The notes under the pieces: model-generated
The model's database searches: none
The model's input: the letters and a program-made list of their open reading frames with translations, nothing else
What the model was told of the DNA's origin: nothing
In this document: in pieces, positions 36,878 to 45,100 of the stretch
Position numbering within the stretch: position 1 is the first letter of the stretch
How the letters are laid out: every line of letters begins with the position of its first letter
Made by a program: the position numbers and the translations under genes
Source of the DNA: Nostoc sp. 106C
GTDB taxonomy: Bacteria > Cyanobacteriota > Cyanobacteriia > Cyanobacteriales > Nostocaceae
Length of the DNA stretch: 64,000 nt
Assembly: GCF_002154725.1 (NCBI RefSeq)
Contig: NZ_MTAW01000095.1
Span: 39,407-103,406, forward strand
Reading direction: 5' to 3'

Positions 36878-38257
36878 ATGAGCGCAAATTCTTCCTGGCT
36901 TTACAGGCGGCCTAGTAATTATATTCAGAATTCTGTACTAGTATTATTCGCATTTGCTACCGCTTTTTTTCCCAGAATTCTTAACTCTGTTGGTTTACCA
37001 TCAGCAATCAATTTTGTTCACTTTCTCATAGTTCCACTTGCCTGTACCATTGTAATAGCTAAAACTAAAGTTAAGAATAAAAGCCAAATCGCTATTTCAG
37101 AATACCTCATATTCGGTCTATTAATATTACTAATTAGTATGACTGCCAGTGCCTTATTAAATAAAGCTGGAGTTATTAACCTATTCTTAGAGTTTCTATT
37201 ACTTACTGAGCCTTTTATAGTAATACTAACAATAGTTTGTCTACCTCTTTCGCCAAAAACACTCAAAAGATTTAGAGCCTGGGTATTAGGATTTATTGGA
37301 ATACATATATTTTTGGCTTTTGCCCAGTGGTTATTTATTAAAATCGGCATTCTTGCAGTAACCAGAATGCAACCTACAGATAATGTTCAAGGAGTTTTTT
37401 ATCTTTCAGGTTCTGGACATGTTGTAGGTTCTTCTGTATCCTTGTCATTTGGTCTATATTATTTATTCGCTGCTAAAAATGCTCCCAAGTGGCTAAGAGT
37501 TTCTATTTTTGGTGCTACATTTTTTCAGCTTTTATTCGCCGATGCTAAGCAGGTACTTTTGGTTTTTGTCCTGGCCTGGTTCCTGCTAATCTTACTGAGA
37601 TTAAATGATATTAGAACAACTCTCCAGTATATAATAGGTGGAATTTTAATCAGTTATGCGCTATATTGGTGCATCTACAATGTAGATGCTTTTAGCGCTT
37701 TTCGAGGCTGGATTCGCCCAGAGCTTTATGGGCCTGATGGTGCAGCTACTTTACTTAAACTTGCACCATTAAGAATTATCCCAACATTTTATAAATCTCC
37801 TTTAAATTTGCTTTTTGGTCTTGGACCAGGCCATAGTGTTGAAAGATTGGGGGGATTTATGTTAAACGACTATTCTGCTTTATTAAAACCTTTGGGTGCT
37901 ACTACTCATCCTGCTACTCAGGCTGTTTGGAATGCTTTTTACGAGAACTCTTGGTTAAACTCTAGCTTTTTCTCTCCTTTCTGGGGTTGGGCTGGCATTT
38001 GGGGAGATTTAGGAATATTGGGTCTGGGTTTTTACCTATATCTTGCCTTCATCGTATGGCGAAGGCTATGTTTGGATGACTTATCCAGGTTTACAATGCT
38101 CACTGTTCTTTTATTTGGTTTTATTTTCACGCAATTGGAAGAGCCTGGTTATATGCTCTCGATGGCTATTTTAATTGGCTTGCGATGGCATGAACTACAA
38201 GTTCATAAGCTGTCTTTGCCTACTATATCAAATGAGGTACAACACGCAAATCGTTGA
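36878..38257 (+). CDS. O-antigen polymerase/ligase-like integral membrane protein
   Basis: 459 residues with about ten to twelve hydrophobic helices throughout and a large polar loop (about 260-350) before the last helices (contains LLFGLGPGHSVERLGG). This is the architecture of the Wzy/WaaL (O-Ag_ligase) group. Such proteins either polymerise repeat units or attach finished chains in the periplasm. In a locus with an ABC exporter a ligase role would fit, whereas a Wzy role would need a flippase, which is not seen here. Family assignment is from architecture and the GLGPG loop, so function is open. Confidence 0.72.
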   Translation: MSANSSWLYRRPSNYIQNSVLVLFAFATAFFPRILNSVGLPSAINFVHFLIVPLACTIVIAKTKVKNKSQIAISEYLIFGLLILLISMTASALLNKAGVINLFLEFLLLTEPFIVILTIVCLPLSPKTLKRFRAWVLGFIGIHIFLAFAQWLFIKIGILAVTRMQPTDNVQGVFYLSGSGHVVGSSVSLSFGLYYLFAAKNAPKWLRVSIFGATFFQLLFADAKQVLLVFVLAWFLLILLRLNDIRTTLQYIIGGILISYALYWCIYNVDAFSAFRGWIRPELYGPDGAATLLKLAPLRIIPTFYKSPLNLLFGLGPGHSVERLGGFMLNDYSALLKPLGATTHPATQAVWNAFYENSWLNSSFFSPFWGWAGIWGDLGILGLGFYLYLAFIVWRRLCLDDLSRFTMLTVLLFGFIFTQLEEPGYMLSMAILIGLRWHELQVHKLSLPTISNEVQHANR

Positions 38258-38383
38258 AAATCTCACAGAACAACCTCTACCTAACTTTAGTTCAGCTGCA
38301 ATAAGCTCATTTTTCTGAAATCTTCTCTCAAATACTTGACATTATCCCAGGATTACCTGCTATATTATCTAAAGTGCGTTCAT

Positions 38384-38455
38384 TGGGGCGTAGCCAAGTG
38401 GTAAGGCAGCGGGTTTTGGTCCCGCCATCCCTAGGTTCGAATCCTAGCGCCCCAG
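38384..38455 (+). tRNA. tRNA-Gln (anticodon TTG)
   Basis: Acceptor TGGGGCG/CGCCCCA, anticodon stem GCGGG/CCCGC enclosing TTTTGGT (anticodon TTG), T-arm CTAGG-TTCGAAT-CCTAG, discriminator G at 38455. It reads CAA and, by wobble, CAG. No CCA encoded. Confidence 0.95.
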
Positions 38456-39702
38456 TAATATTAGAATAAAATGTTTAATCTATATCAGTAAATCCTTATC
38501 GCAGGATATGTTTGGAGGTAGGTTTTAGCTTTTTTACATATGGGCTAGAATCCTAATTATTACCCAATACAGTTCAGTTAAGAAAATTCATTGACAACAA
38601 AGTTCACAAATAATTACTAAACAAAAAACCGAACAATTATTTTTGAGGGGGTTTGGGGGACGCAACCGTCCCCCAATCGGGGGTTTGGGGGAGAATCGCC
38701 CAAATCTTGGTTTTGTCCGACAGATGAGAACTCTGATCACCTTAACTGAACCGTATTGAATTATTACCTGGTCAATATGTCCAAGTTTGAATGACTAGTT
38801 TAAAGCTTTTGCTTGAGTACATTATTTTTCATCAGGTGTTCAAATGATAAAATAAAATAATTATTGCCACAATCGGGCAATTTTATTTAGAATTTTTCCC
38901 TTCGTTCTAAAACCCGCTTTGATAGTACAGAATTCAGGGACATATAAAGAACCTAAACTTGTGAGCAGGGTAGGCTAGAGTAGCGAAGGAACCCTCAAAA
39001 CCATGAGATTGCTTTACTTTATTTTGTTACGCTCGCAATAAATTTTTATTTTTATAAGAGATTAACCAGAGATAATATTTAGTTTTTTAATGGGATTTGA
39101 TTTGCTACTACCTAAATCACTAAAGTAACAAAGCCTAACCCACTTTACTCTCAATTAGATAAAAGAGAAAAAAGTTGGTTTTAGCAAAAAGCTTTTTATC
39201 TTGCTTCATAATGATTCACAAGCTTGAACTTAAGTTAGGAGCCTATTAGAGATGATATATTCATTCTAATTACAGATGCGTTGCAACACCTGTATTATGT
39301 CTGATTCCTAAGTATATGCACTTAAAATTTAGTTAAAAACTTATTTTATTAATTAAGTGTTTATACGCAAAAATTCGGCATTGTCTCTAAAATTTAGCTT
39401 CTTCTTTAAATAATTTCACCAATTCTTCTTGCGTAATGCTACTGTAGTTATAGTACCTTTATTCAAATTGGCTTTATTTTACATATAGCAGCCCAAGCTA
39501 GATATTTGCATTAAGTAAAGTTTTGGTAAGAATTATTTACCTCAAAGATTGTTTGTATTAGATGAGTTAGTCAGTAAATTCATGGTTTTGCTAGGGTGCA
39601 GACACAGAAAAGTAACTTCGGAGCAATCTAACTACCTATACCAAGATTGAATCGAAGAGTTCACCTGTAAAAGGAATATAAGTAGTTTATTTGACAAATG
39701 CT
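38456..39702. other. 1.2-kb non-coding region between tRNA-Gln and the Wzc-like gene
   Basis: AT-rich with no convincing gene. Contains a complete MITE (38565-38758). The last several hundred bases presumably hold a promoter and long leader for the Wzc-like gene, which ends in AAGGA at 39671-39675. No riboswitch recognised. Confidence 0.45.
38565..38758. mobile_element. MITE, 194 bp, with 18-bp terminal inverted repeats and 10-bp target duplication
   Basis: The left end CAATACAGTTCAGTTAAG (38565-38582) is mirrored by 38741-38758, with one mismatch in 18. AATTATTACC occurs immediately outside both ends (38555-38564 and 38759-38768) as a perfect 10-bp direct repeat. No coding capacity; the interior holds a GC-rich fold built on GGGGGACGC and GTCCCCC. 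A second element with the same ends lies at 53641-53765. A 10-bp duplication suggests mobilisation in trans by an IS4-like transposase (inference). Confidence 0.85.
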
Positions 39703-41904
39703 ATGCTGAAGTCAGAGAAGTATCCTCACCCGTTGTCACAAGCAAACTTTACCCAATTAAATGATGATGAAGGTGGATTGAACCTGGGTCAAGTTGGAGC
39801 CGTTCTACGTCGGAGACTATTGTTAATTGGTGGAACAACAGCCTTAGTAGCAACAGCAGCAGTACTAAAGGCGGAAACAGATCCCCCAGTATATCAAGGC
39901 ACGTTCGATATTTTAACCAAGCCGGTGACTGGTGAAGATAAAGCGATCGCCAACGTTCCGCAAACAATAAATAGCCAAGATAAAATATCGCCTCCTGAGT
40001 CTACAAGAGACGTTCAGACAACGATCACCGTTTTACAAAGCCCTAGAGTCCTGAATCCTATCGTTGAAAAACTTCAGGCTCAATACCCAGATCTCACTTA
40101 CGACTCACTGGTTTATTACTTAACGATTACATCCAGTAAGCCAAATATCTTAAATATTCAATATACCAACTCAGATCAAAAGTTAGTTAGCGATGTACTA
40201 AAGCTGCTGGCTGACGCTTATCTGCAATATAGTTTGCAAGAACGGCAATCAGATGTTGAAGTGGCTATTAAATTTGTTGACCAACAAAAACAGCCACTAG
40301 TGAAGGGTCTGAAATACTGGCAAGACCAATTGCGCAATCTGCGGCTGGATAATAACTTGATTGAACCTGCACAGAAAGCTCAAGAGTTATCTACTCAAAT
40401 TGCTACTTTGAGGCAACAGCGAATAGAGAATCGAGTCCAGTTAGAGCAAATGGTAGCAAAGTATGAGGAATTACAAAAGGAATTAGCTCAAGAGCCTGGT
40501 GAGAGAGCAGGTAATTCTTTATTGAGTGATAATGTGCGCTACCAAAAGATTTTAGATCAGATCCAGGCAGCGGATATTGCGATTAAACAACAGTCAGCTG
40601 TGTTTACAGATGAAAACCCAGCAATGGTAACTTTAAGACAAAAGAAAGAGTATTTATTGCCATTACTTGCCCAAGAAGAGGCACGGGTACAAAAAGACTT
40701 TCAAAGCCGTATCCGGGAAATGTCAGCACGTGATAGAGCTTTAGATGAAAAAATCAACAATGGTTATAGTGAAGTTAGAAAATTAGCAACTGTTAGTCGT
40801 AATTACGATAACATACAACGAGAATTACAAATTGCTAACGAGGCACTGACTCAATTTACTACGAAACAACAATCTTTGCAAATTGAGAAAGCCCAAAAAC
40901 AACAACCTTGGCTTTTACTTGATCCTAAGCTAACAAGAGTAAATGAACCTTTGGCTGTCTCAGATAGTGCTAAGCGAAATTTAGCATTGGGTGGTCTTTT
41001 GGGTTTACTTTTGGGTATCGGAACAGCTTTAGTTGTAGATAAACTTAGTAATATCTTCTACTCTTCTCAAGAACTTAAAGATGCTACAAGGCTGCCATTA
41101 CTAGGAATAGTTCCTTTAAGAAAAGAACTAGAAGTAGCAACAAAAGACAATCTCTCCAGGGGTGTGCAAAATTCAGATGGAGCCTCTTTCTTTGAAGTTT
41201 TTCGCTCTCTTTACACCAATATTCTACTTTTGGGTTCTGATACACCAATTCGCTCACTTGTAATCAGTTCAGCAGGACAGGGAGATGGCAAATCTACAAT
41301 TGCGACGCAGCTAGCGCAAGCAGCAGCAGCGATGGGTCAACGAGTATTACTTGTGGATGCCAATCTGCGTGCTCCTAGCTTACACAATCGAGTCGGACTC
41401 ATGAACATTCAGGGTTTGACTGATGTGATTTCGCAAGACTTGGATTGGCACAATGTAATTGAGCCATCGCCTTTAGAAGAGAATATGTTTGTGATGCCAG
41501 CTGGACCTATTCCACCAGATTCGGTAAGGTTACTTGCGTCTCAGAAAATGCATAATCTCATGGAGGAGCTGCAAGTAAGTTTTGATTTAGTAATTTATGA
41601 CACTCCCCCTCTTTTAGGGTTTGCAGACGCCTACTTATTAGCGGCTAATACCGATGGTCTTGTGCTAGTTGCTGGTTTGGGTAAGCTCAAGCGGACTGCA
41701 CTACAGCAAGCATTGGAACAGATTCAAATCTCTGGAACTCCCCTGTTAGGTTTGATAGCTAATAAGTCTAAGGATGCTGCGCCTGTTTCTTATCAATACT
41801 ATCAACAGTATTACAAGCAGAGCGTGAGTGGTGAAAAAGTAAGTGCAGAGAAAGTCACAGCCAATGCTAACTCCTCTTCCTTAACTAAAACTAAGCGAAG
41901 TTAG
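39703..41904 (+). CDS. Wzc-like polysaccharide co-polymerase / bacterial tyrosine autokinase
   Basis: The ATG at 39703 gives 733 residues; a TTG at 39691 would add four. There is an N-terminal Wzz domain with a membrane helix (about 30-55), a long periplasmic coiled-coil region, and a second helix (about 425-447, ALGGLLGLLLGIGTALVV). A cytoplasmic kinase domain follows: Walker A SSAGQGDGKST, Walker A' VLLVDANLR, Walker B LVIYDTPPL. The end has a tyrosine cluster, SYQYYQQYYKQ, the usual autophosphorylation site. It controls length and export of surface polysaccharides. Walker A' has Asn where Asp is usual. No outer-membrane Wza gene is in the window. Confidence 0.9.
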   Translation: MLKSEKYPHPLSQANFTQLNDDEGGLNLGQVGAVLRRRLLLIGGTTALVATAAVLKAETDPPVYQGTFDILTKPVTGEDKAIANVPQTINSQDKISPPESTRDVQTTITVLQSPRVLNPIVEKLQAQYPDLTYDSLVYYLTITSSKPNILNIQYTNSDQKLVSDVLKLLADAYLQYSLQERQSDVEVAIKFVDQQKQPLVKGLKYWQDQLRNLRLDNNLIEPAQKAQELSTQIATLRQQRIENRVQLEQMVAKYEELQKELAQEPGERAGNSLLSDNVRYQKILDQIQAADIAIKQQSAVFTDENPAMVTLRQKKEYLLPLLAQEEARVQKDFQSRIREMSARDRALDEKINNGYSEVRKLATVSRNYDNIQRELQIANEALTQFTTKQQSLQIEKAQKQQPWLLLDPKLTRVNEPLAVSDSAKRNLALGGLLGLLLGIGTALVVDKLSNIFYSSQELKDATRLPLLGIVPLRKELEVATKDNLSRGVQNSDGASFFEVFRSLYTNILLLGSDTPIRSLVISSAGQGDGKSTIATQLAQAAAAMGQRVLLVDANLRAPSLHNRVGLMNIQGLTDVISQDLDWHNVIEPSPLEENMFVMPAGPIPPDSVRLLASQKMHNLMEELQVSFDLVIYDTPPLLGFADAYLLAANTDGLVLVAGLGKLKRTALQQALEQIQISGTPLLGLIANKSKDAAPVSYQYYQQYYKQSVSGEKVSAEKVTANANSSSLTKTKRS

Positions 41905-41959
41905 TGTTAATAAAGGGTAATTGTTAATAAAATTACCCTTTACTAATTGCCAAATGATA

Positions 41960-42439
41960 TTACTTATCAGGTGATTTTAAGGCCTGATCTAGAACTTGTC
42001 TTGCCTGCTCTGCTTTAGTTCGCGCATCTTGGTAACGTAGATTAGCTTGGGCAAAATTTTTGAGGAGTTTAAAACCTTCTTTGAGGCGAGAAATTTCCTC
42101 TTCTGTTACTGAATTATCTGAGAACAAAATATCAACTGCCTTGCGGATTTCTAAGGCTTCAGTACGTGATTCTTGAACTTTGAGCTTAAGTGTGGCAAGG
42201 TTGCTAAGAACCTGCACAGCTTGAGTAATGGCATCTTCACCACTAGCAGTCTCAATTGTTGGTTCTTTCACCTCAATTAATTGCTGAGGACCAAATCCCT
42301 CTTCTAGTTCTGTGGGTAGCTTACCTGCATCCATCAGTTCCATCAGCTGATCCATTGCTTTCTCACGGGCTTTGGCTGAATCTTTGCCAGAAACATTGAG
42401 GATAATTTCTGGGCTTTGAGCGAGAGTATACTGAACCAT
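41960..42439 (-). CDS. conserved cyanobacterial hypothetical protein
   Basis: No named family recognised. 159 residues, soluble, helical and charge-rich, with a coiled-coil-like C-terminal half (from about residue 75: VLSNLATLKLKVQESRTEA and an RYQDARTKAEQARQVL tail). The start MVQYTLAQSPEIILNVSG looks like a conserved beta-strand lead. No signal peptide, cysteine motif or catalytic site. It converges on the Wzc-like gene and is divergent from the 42667 gene, so it is a single-gene unit. Function unknown. Confidence 0.65.
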   Translation of the reverse strand: MVQYTLAQSPEIILNVSGKDSAKAREKAMDQLMELMDAGKLPTELEEGFGPQQLIEVKEPTIETASGEDAITQAVQVLSNLATLKLKVQESRTEALEIRKAVDILFSDNSVTEEEISRLKEGFKLLKNFAQANLRYQDARTKAEQARQVLDQALKSPDK

Positions 42440-42666
42440 ATTTGAGGGCAGAAAAGTTGCTGTTTAACCAAGCCGAGGAAAACAATTTTAACATAAATAG
42501 AGTGGCAACCAAAACCTCAAATATTTAAAAATTAAAAATTGAAAATAATTTTTGATAATTGTACTGAAATTGAATGTTGAATTGGCGATCGCTTTCCCCA
42601 GTCACCCCAAATAAAACTTTATACTTGAATAAAGAGAGTAAAAATGTTTAACAGGAGGGGAGAGCT

Positions 42667-43962
42667 ATGGCTCCCAATCCCACCATTATGCACGCTGTGG
42701 AACAACTGGGTTATCGCGTCACCGTTGGTGATGTAGCAACCCAGGCAGGATTAAATATCGCGGAGGCGGGACAAGGGTTATTAGCTTTAGCATCTGATGC
42801 TGGCGGACATTTACAGGTAGCAGAATCAGGTGATATTGTTTACCTATTTCCACAAGATTTTCGGGCAAATTTACGTAATAAGTATTTGCAGTTACGGTTT
42901 CAGGAATGGTGGCAAAAGGTTTGGGGCGCTCTGTTTTACCTAATTCGCATTTCCTTTGGGATTTTATTAATTGCTTCTATCGCCTTAATTACTGTTACCA
43001 TCATCATTATCATTACTGCTATCAACTCAGATCGTGATAGTGACAATAGAGGCAGTAATTATGGGGGCGGTGGCTTCTTTTTTTTCCCAGATTTATTTTG
43101 GTATTTTAGCCCCAATTATCAGACTGAATACCAGGAACGGCGACGCGAAAGAAACCAAACAAGCAATCTAAATTTTTTCGAGGCTGTTTTTTCGTTTTTG
43201 TTTGGTGATGGTAATCCTAATGCCAACTTAGAAGAACGTCGTTGGCAGGAAATTGCTGCTGTAATTCGTAATAATCGTGGTGCAGTTGTAGCAGAGCAAA
43301 TAGCTCCTTATTTGGATAATATTGGTGAGAGATATCAACAAGAATACGAAGACTATATGTTACCTGTGCTCATACGATTCAATGGGCAACCAGAGGTAAG
43401 TCCCGATGGGCAAATTGTCTATTACTTCCCAGAATTGCAGGTGAAAGCGAGCAAAAAGCGTCATCAATCGATCCCAGTATATTTAGAGGAATCACTCTGG
43501 CGTTTTAGTACAGCAAGTTCAGGACAAAATATGCTCAGTGCTGGGTTGGGCGTACTAAATTTTGTTGGTGCTTTAGTATTGGGAAGTTTGTTAAGAGATG
43601 GTATAGTTGCTGCCCAATTAGGTGGATTGGTAGCTTTTGTCCAAGGGATTTATTGGCTACTGTTAGCTTATGGAATAGGCTTTTTGGGTATACCGTTAGT
43701 CCGTTATTTCTGGATTCAGTGGCGCAATAGTAAAATTGCCGCACGTAACCGCGATCGCCTGTCTCGGGCTAGGCTATTAACAAACATGGACGCAAGTTTA
43801 CAGCACAAAATTGATTACGCCCGTCGGTTTGCTACAGAAAAAATAATCGGCAAAGAAGATGTGATTTACTCTAGTGAGACTGACTTACTCGAACAGGAAT
43901 TTGAGCGTTCTGCACAGATTGACGCTGAATGGCAACGTCGGTTAGATGAGTCAGGAAAATAA
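42667..43962 (+). CDS. conserved membrane protein of unknown function
   Basis: Preceded by AGGAGGGGAG, a strong ribosome site. 431 residues. An N-terminal ~75-residue winged-helix-like domain (TVGDVATQAGLNIAEAGQGL) is followed by a long hydrophobic helix (about 96-124). A Gly/Phe/Tyr-rich stretch (GGGGFFFFPDLFWYFSP) and a conserved FFEAVFSFLFGDGNPN block come next. After a cytoplasmic region, two or three more helices (about 288-345) precede a charged C-terminus. The FGDGNPN block recurs in cyanobacterial and chloroplast proteins as far as I recall, but I do not know a function. Confidence 0.7.
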   Translation: MAPNPTIMHAVEQLGYRVTVGDVATQAGLNIAEAGQGLLALASDAGGHLQVAESGDIVYLFPQDFRANLRNKYLQLRFQEWWQKVWGALFYLIRISFGILLIASIALITVTIIIIITAINSDRDSDNRGSNYGGGGFFFFPDLFWYFSPNYQTEYQERRRERNQTSNLNFFEAVFSFLFGDGNPNANLEERRWQEIAAVIRNNRGAVVAEQIAPYLDNIGERYQQEYEDYMLPVLIRFNGQPEVSPDGQIVYYFPELQVKASKKRHQSIPVYLEESLWRFSTASSGQNMLSAGLGVLNFVGALVLGSLLRDGIVAAQLGGLVAFVQGIYWLLLAYGIGFLGIPLVRYFWIQWRNSKIAARNRDRLSRARLLTNMDASLQHKIDYARRFATEKIIGKEDVIYSSETDLLEQEFERSAQIDAEWQRRLDESGK

Positions 43963-44446
43963 GCCGATTAGGTTTTGCTGCATGAAGGGGATTGGATGCC
44001 AATCCCCAATCCCTAGTTAAGCTAATAATCATTAAAATTGCATCTCCGCGTCTCCTTTTCTCCGCGTCGCCGCGTCTTTCTGAGGTTAAGGATTATGCAA
44101 CTTAAAGGCGGGTTAGCTTACCAGTCTCCTTGATGGATTGGCTGCTAAAAAAAAGTCGACTTGTTTATGTGGCACAATTCGCTTGCGTAATTCATCCGCT
44201 ATCGAAATTAACAGTGGGCGCACTATTGAATATTTTAGTTTATCGTCCCTGTTCGACGAAGTTTACGCTAGTGGACTGGACTAATCTGAGGTGTAAAATG
44301 TGATTTGATTCATCACATTTTACACAGCGAAAATCTTTCAATTCGTAATAGTTTCAAATAATCAACCAGAACTATTGTGTTTTTAAATACTCAGATGACT
44401 AATTAGAATGAAATAATCAACCATATCACCCCAATTGATCGCAACA
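43963..44446. other. intergenic region with repeats and a possible gene relic
   Basis: No intact gene. A short C/G/T-rich repeat resembling multi-copy Nostoc sequence lies at about 44040-44090 (TCTCCGCGTC-type). On the minus strand a roughly 50-codon open frame ends at a TAA at 44113-44115 and reads like protein (SIADELRKRIVPHKQVDFFL) but has no start, so it may be a decayed gene fragment of unknown family. Confidence 0.35.
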
Positions 44447-44833
44447 ATGACTACAGTAAATGATCCTGCTGTTGTAGCTGAAGTAACTGATTTGTACCTC
44501 AAGTACGAAGCAGCCTTAGTTAATAACAATCTGGAAGTGATGGATAGTTTATTTTGGGATGCACCAGAAGTAGTGCGCTTTGGTTTAGCAGAAAACCTCT
44601 ACGGTGGTGAAGAGATTCGCAATTTTCGCGCCTCTCGACCGAACCCAAAAATCGAACGAGAAATTTCCAATCTCAAAGTTGTGACGTTTGCAAAGGATAC
44701 AGCAACTGTAACGCTAGAATTTCGCCGCATTATCAATGGTGTAGAACGTTTTGGGCGACAAAGCCAGACTTGGTACAGATTTCCGGATGGGTGGAAGGTG
44801 GTTTCGGCTCATGTTTCTTTGTTACCTGTGTGA
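44447..44833 (+). CDS. HpxZ/AtzH-like (DUF3225) NTF2-fold protein
   Basis: The ATG at 44447 gives 128 residues; a TTG four codons earlier is less likely. The sequence is a textbook HpxZ: NNNLEVMDSLFW, VVRFGLAENLYGGEEIRNFR and RFGRQSQTWYRFPDGWKVVSAHVS (given in parts). HpxZ accompanies oxalurate/allantoin catabolism genes and AtzH accompanies biuret/cyanurate hydrolases. The NTF2 cone probably binds or hydrates a small amide, but no other hpx gene is in the window. Immediately downstream is a relic of a different gene. Confidence 0.85.
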   Translation: MTTVNDPAVVAEVTDLYLKYEAALVNNNLEVMDSLFWDAPEVVRFGLAENLYGGEEIRNFRASRPNPKIEREISNLKVVTFAKDTATVTLEFRRIINGVERFGRQSQTWYRFPDGWKVVSAHVSLLPV

Positions 44834-44990
44834 GCCATACATACACAACACATACCGTTTCTCCAAGAGTTAGCAGCACTCAAGCTGCGAACCCTGGCAA
44901 CAATGCATAGTTCAACGTTTGTGGAGGATAGTGAACGTGCATTGCAAGATTTAGCTGTGATGCTTGTTGAAGCAGAAGAGATGACAACTG
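44834..44990 (+). pseudogene. C-terminal relic of an MBL-fold metallo-hydrolase
   Basis: Starting right after the HpxZ stop, one frame reads HTQHIPFLQELAALKLRTLA followed by TMHSSTFVEDSERALQDLAVML. This resembles the end of cyanobacterial metallo-beta-lactamase-fold proteins, where the TMHS(P)F block supplies the last metal-binding His. No metal-binding HxHxDH core exists upstream; that position is occupied by the intact HpxZ gene. Downstream the similarity fades into a repeat. Hence a decayed fragment, with family assignment from memory of that terminal motif. Confidence 0.45.
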
Positions 44991-45027
44991 AGCGAGCATC
45001 GCGTTTATTTCATCAGTGGTACAAAAA

Positions 45028-45062
45028 GTGCGTAGGCGTAGCCCGCCGCAGGCATCGCTCGC
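45028..45062. repeat. short GC-rich interspersed repeat
   Basis: GCGTAGGCGTAGCCCGCCGC followed by AGGCATCGC is a recognisable high-copy Nostoc-type repeat. It sits inside the open frame that continues the MBL relic and probably contributed to its decay. Confidence 0.45.
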
Positions 45063-45100
45063 AGCTGCAAAATTTGAGTTTATTCAATCCTCACTCCCAT

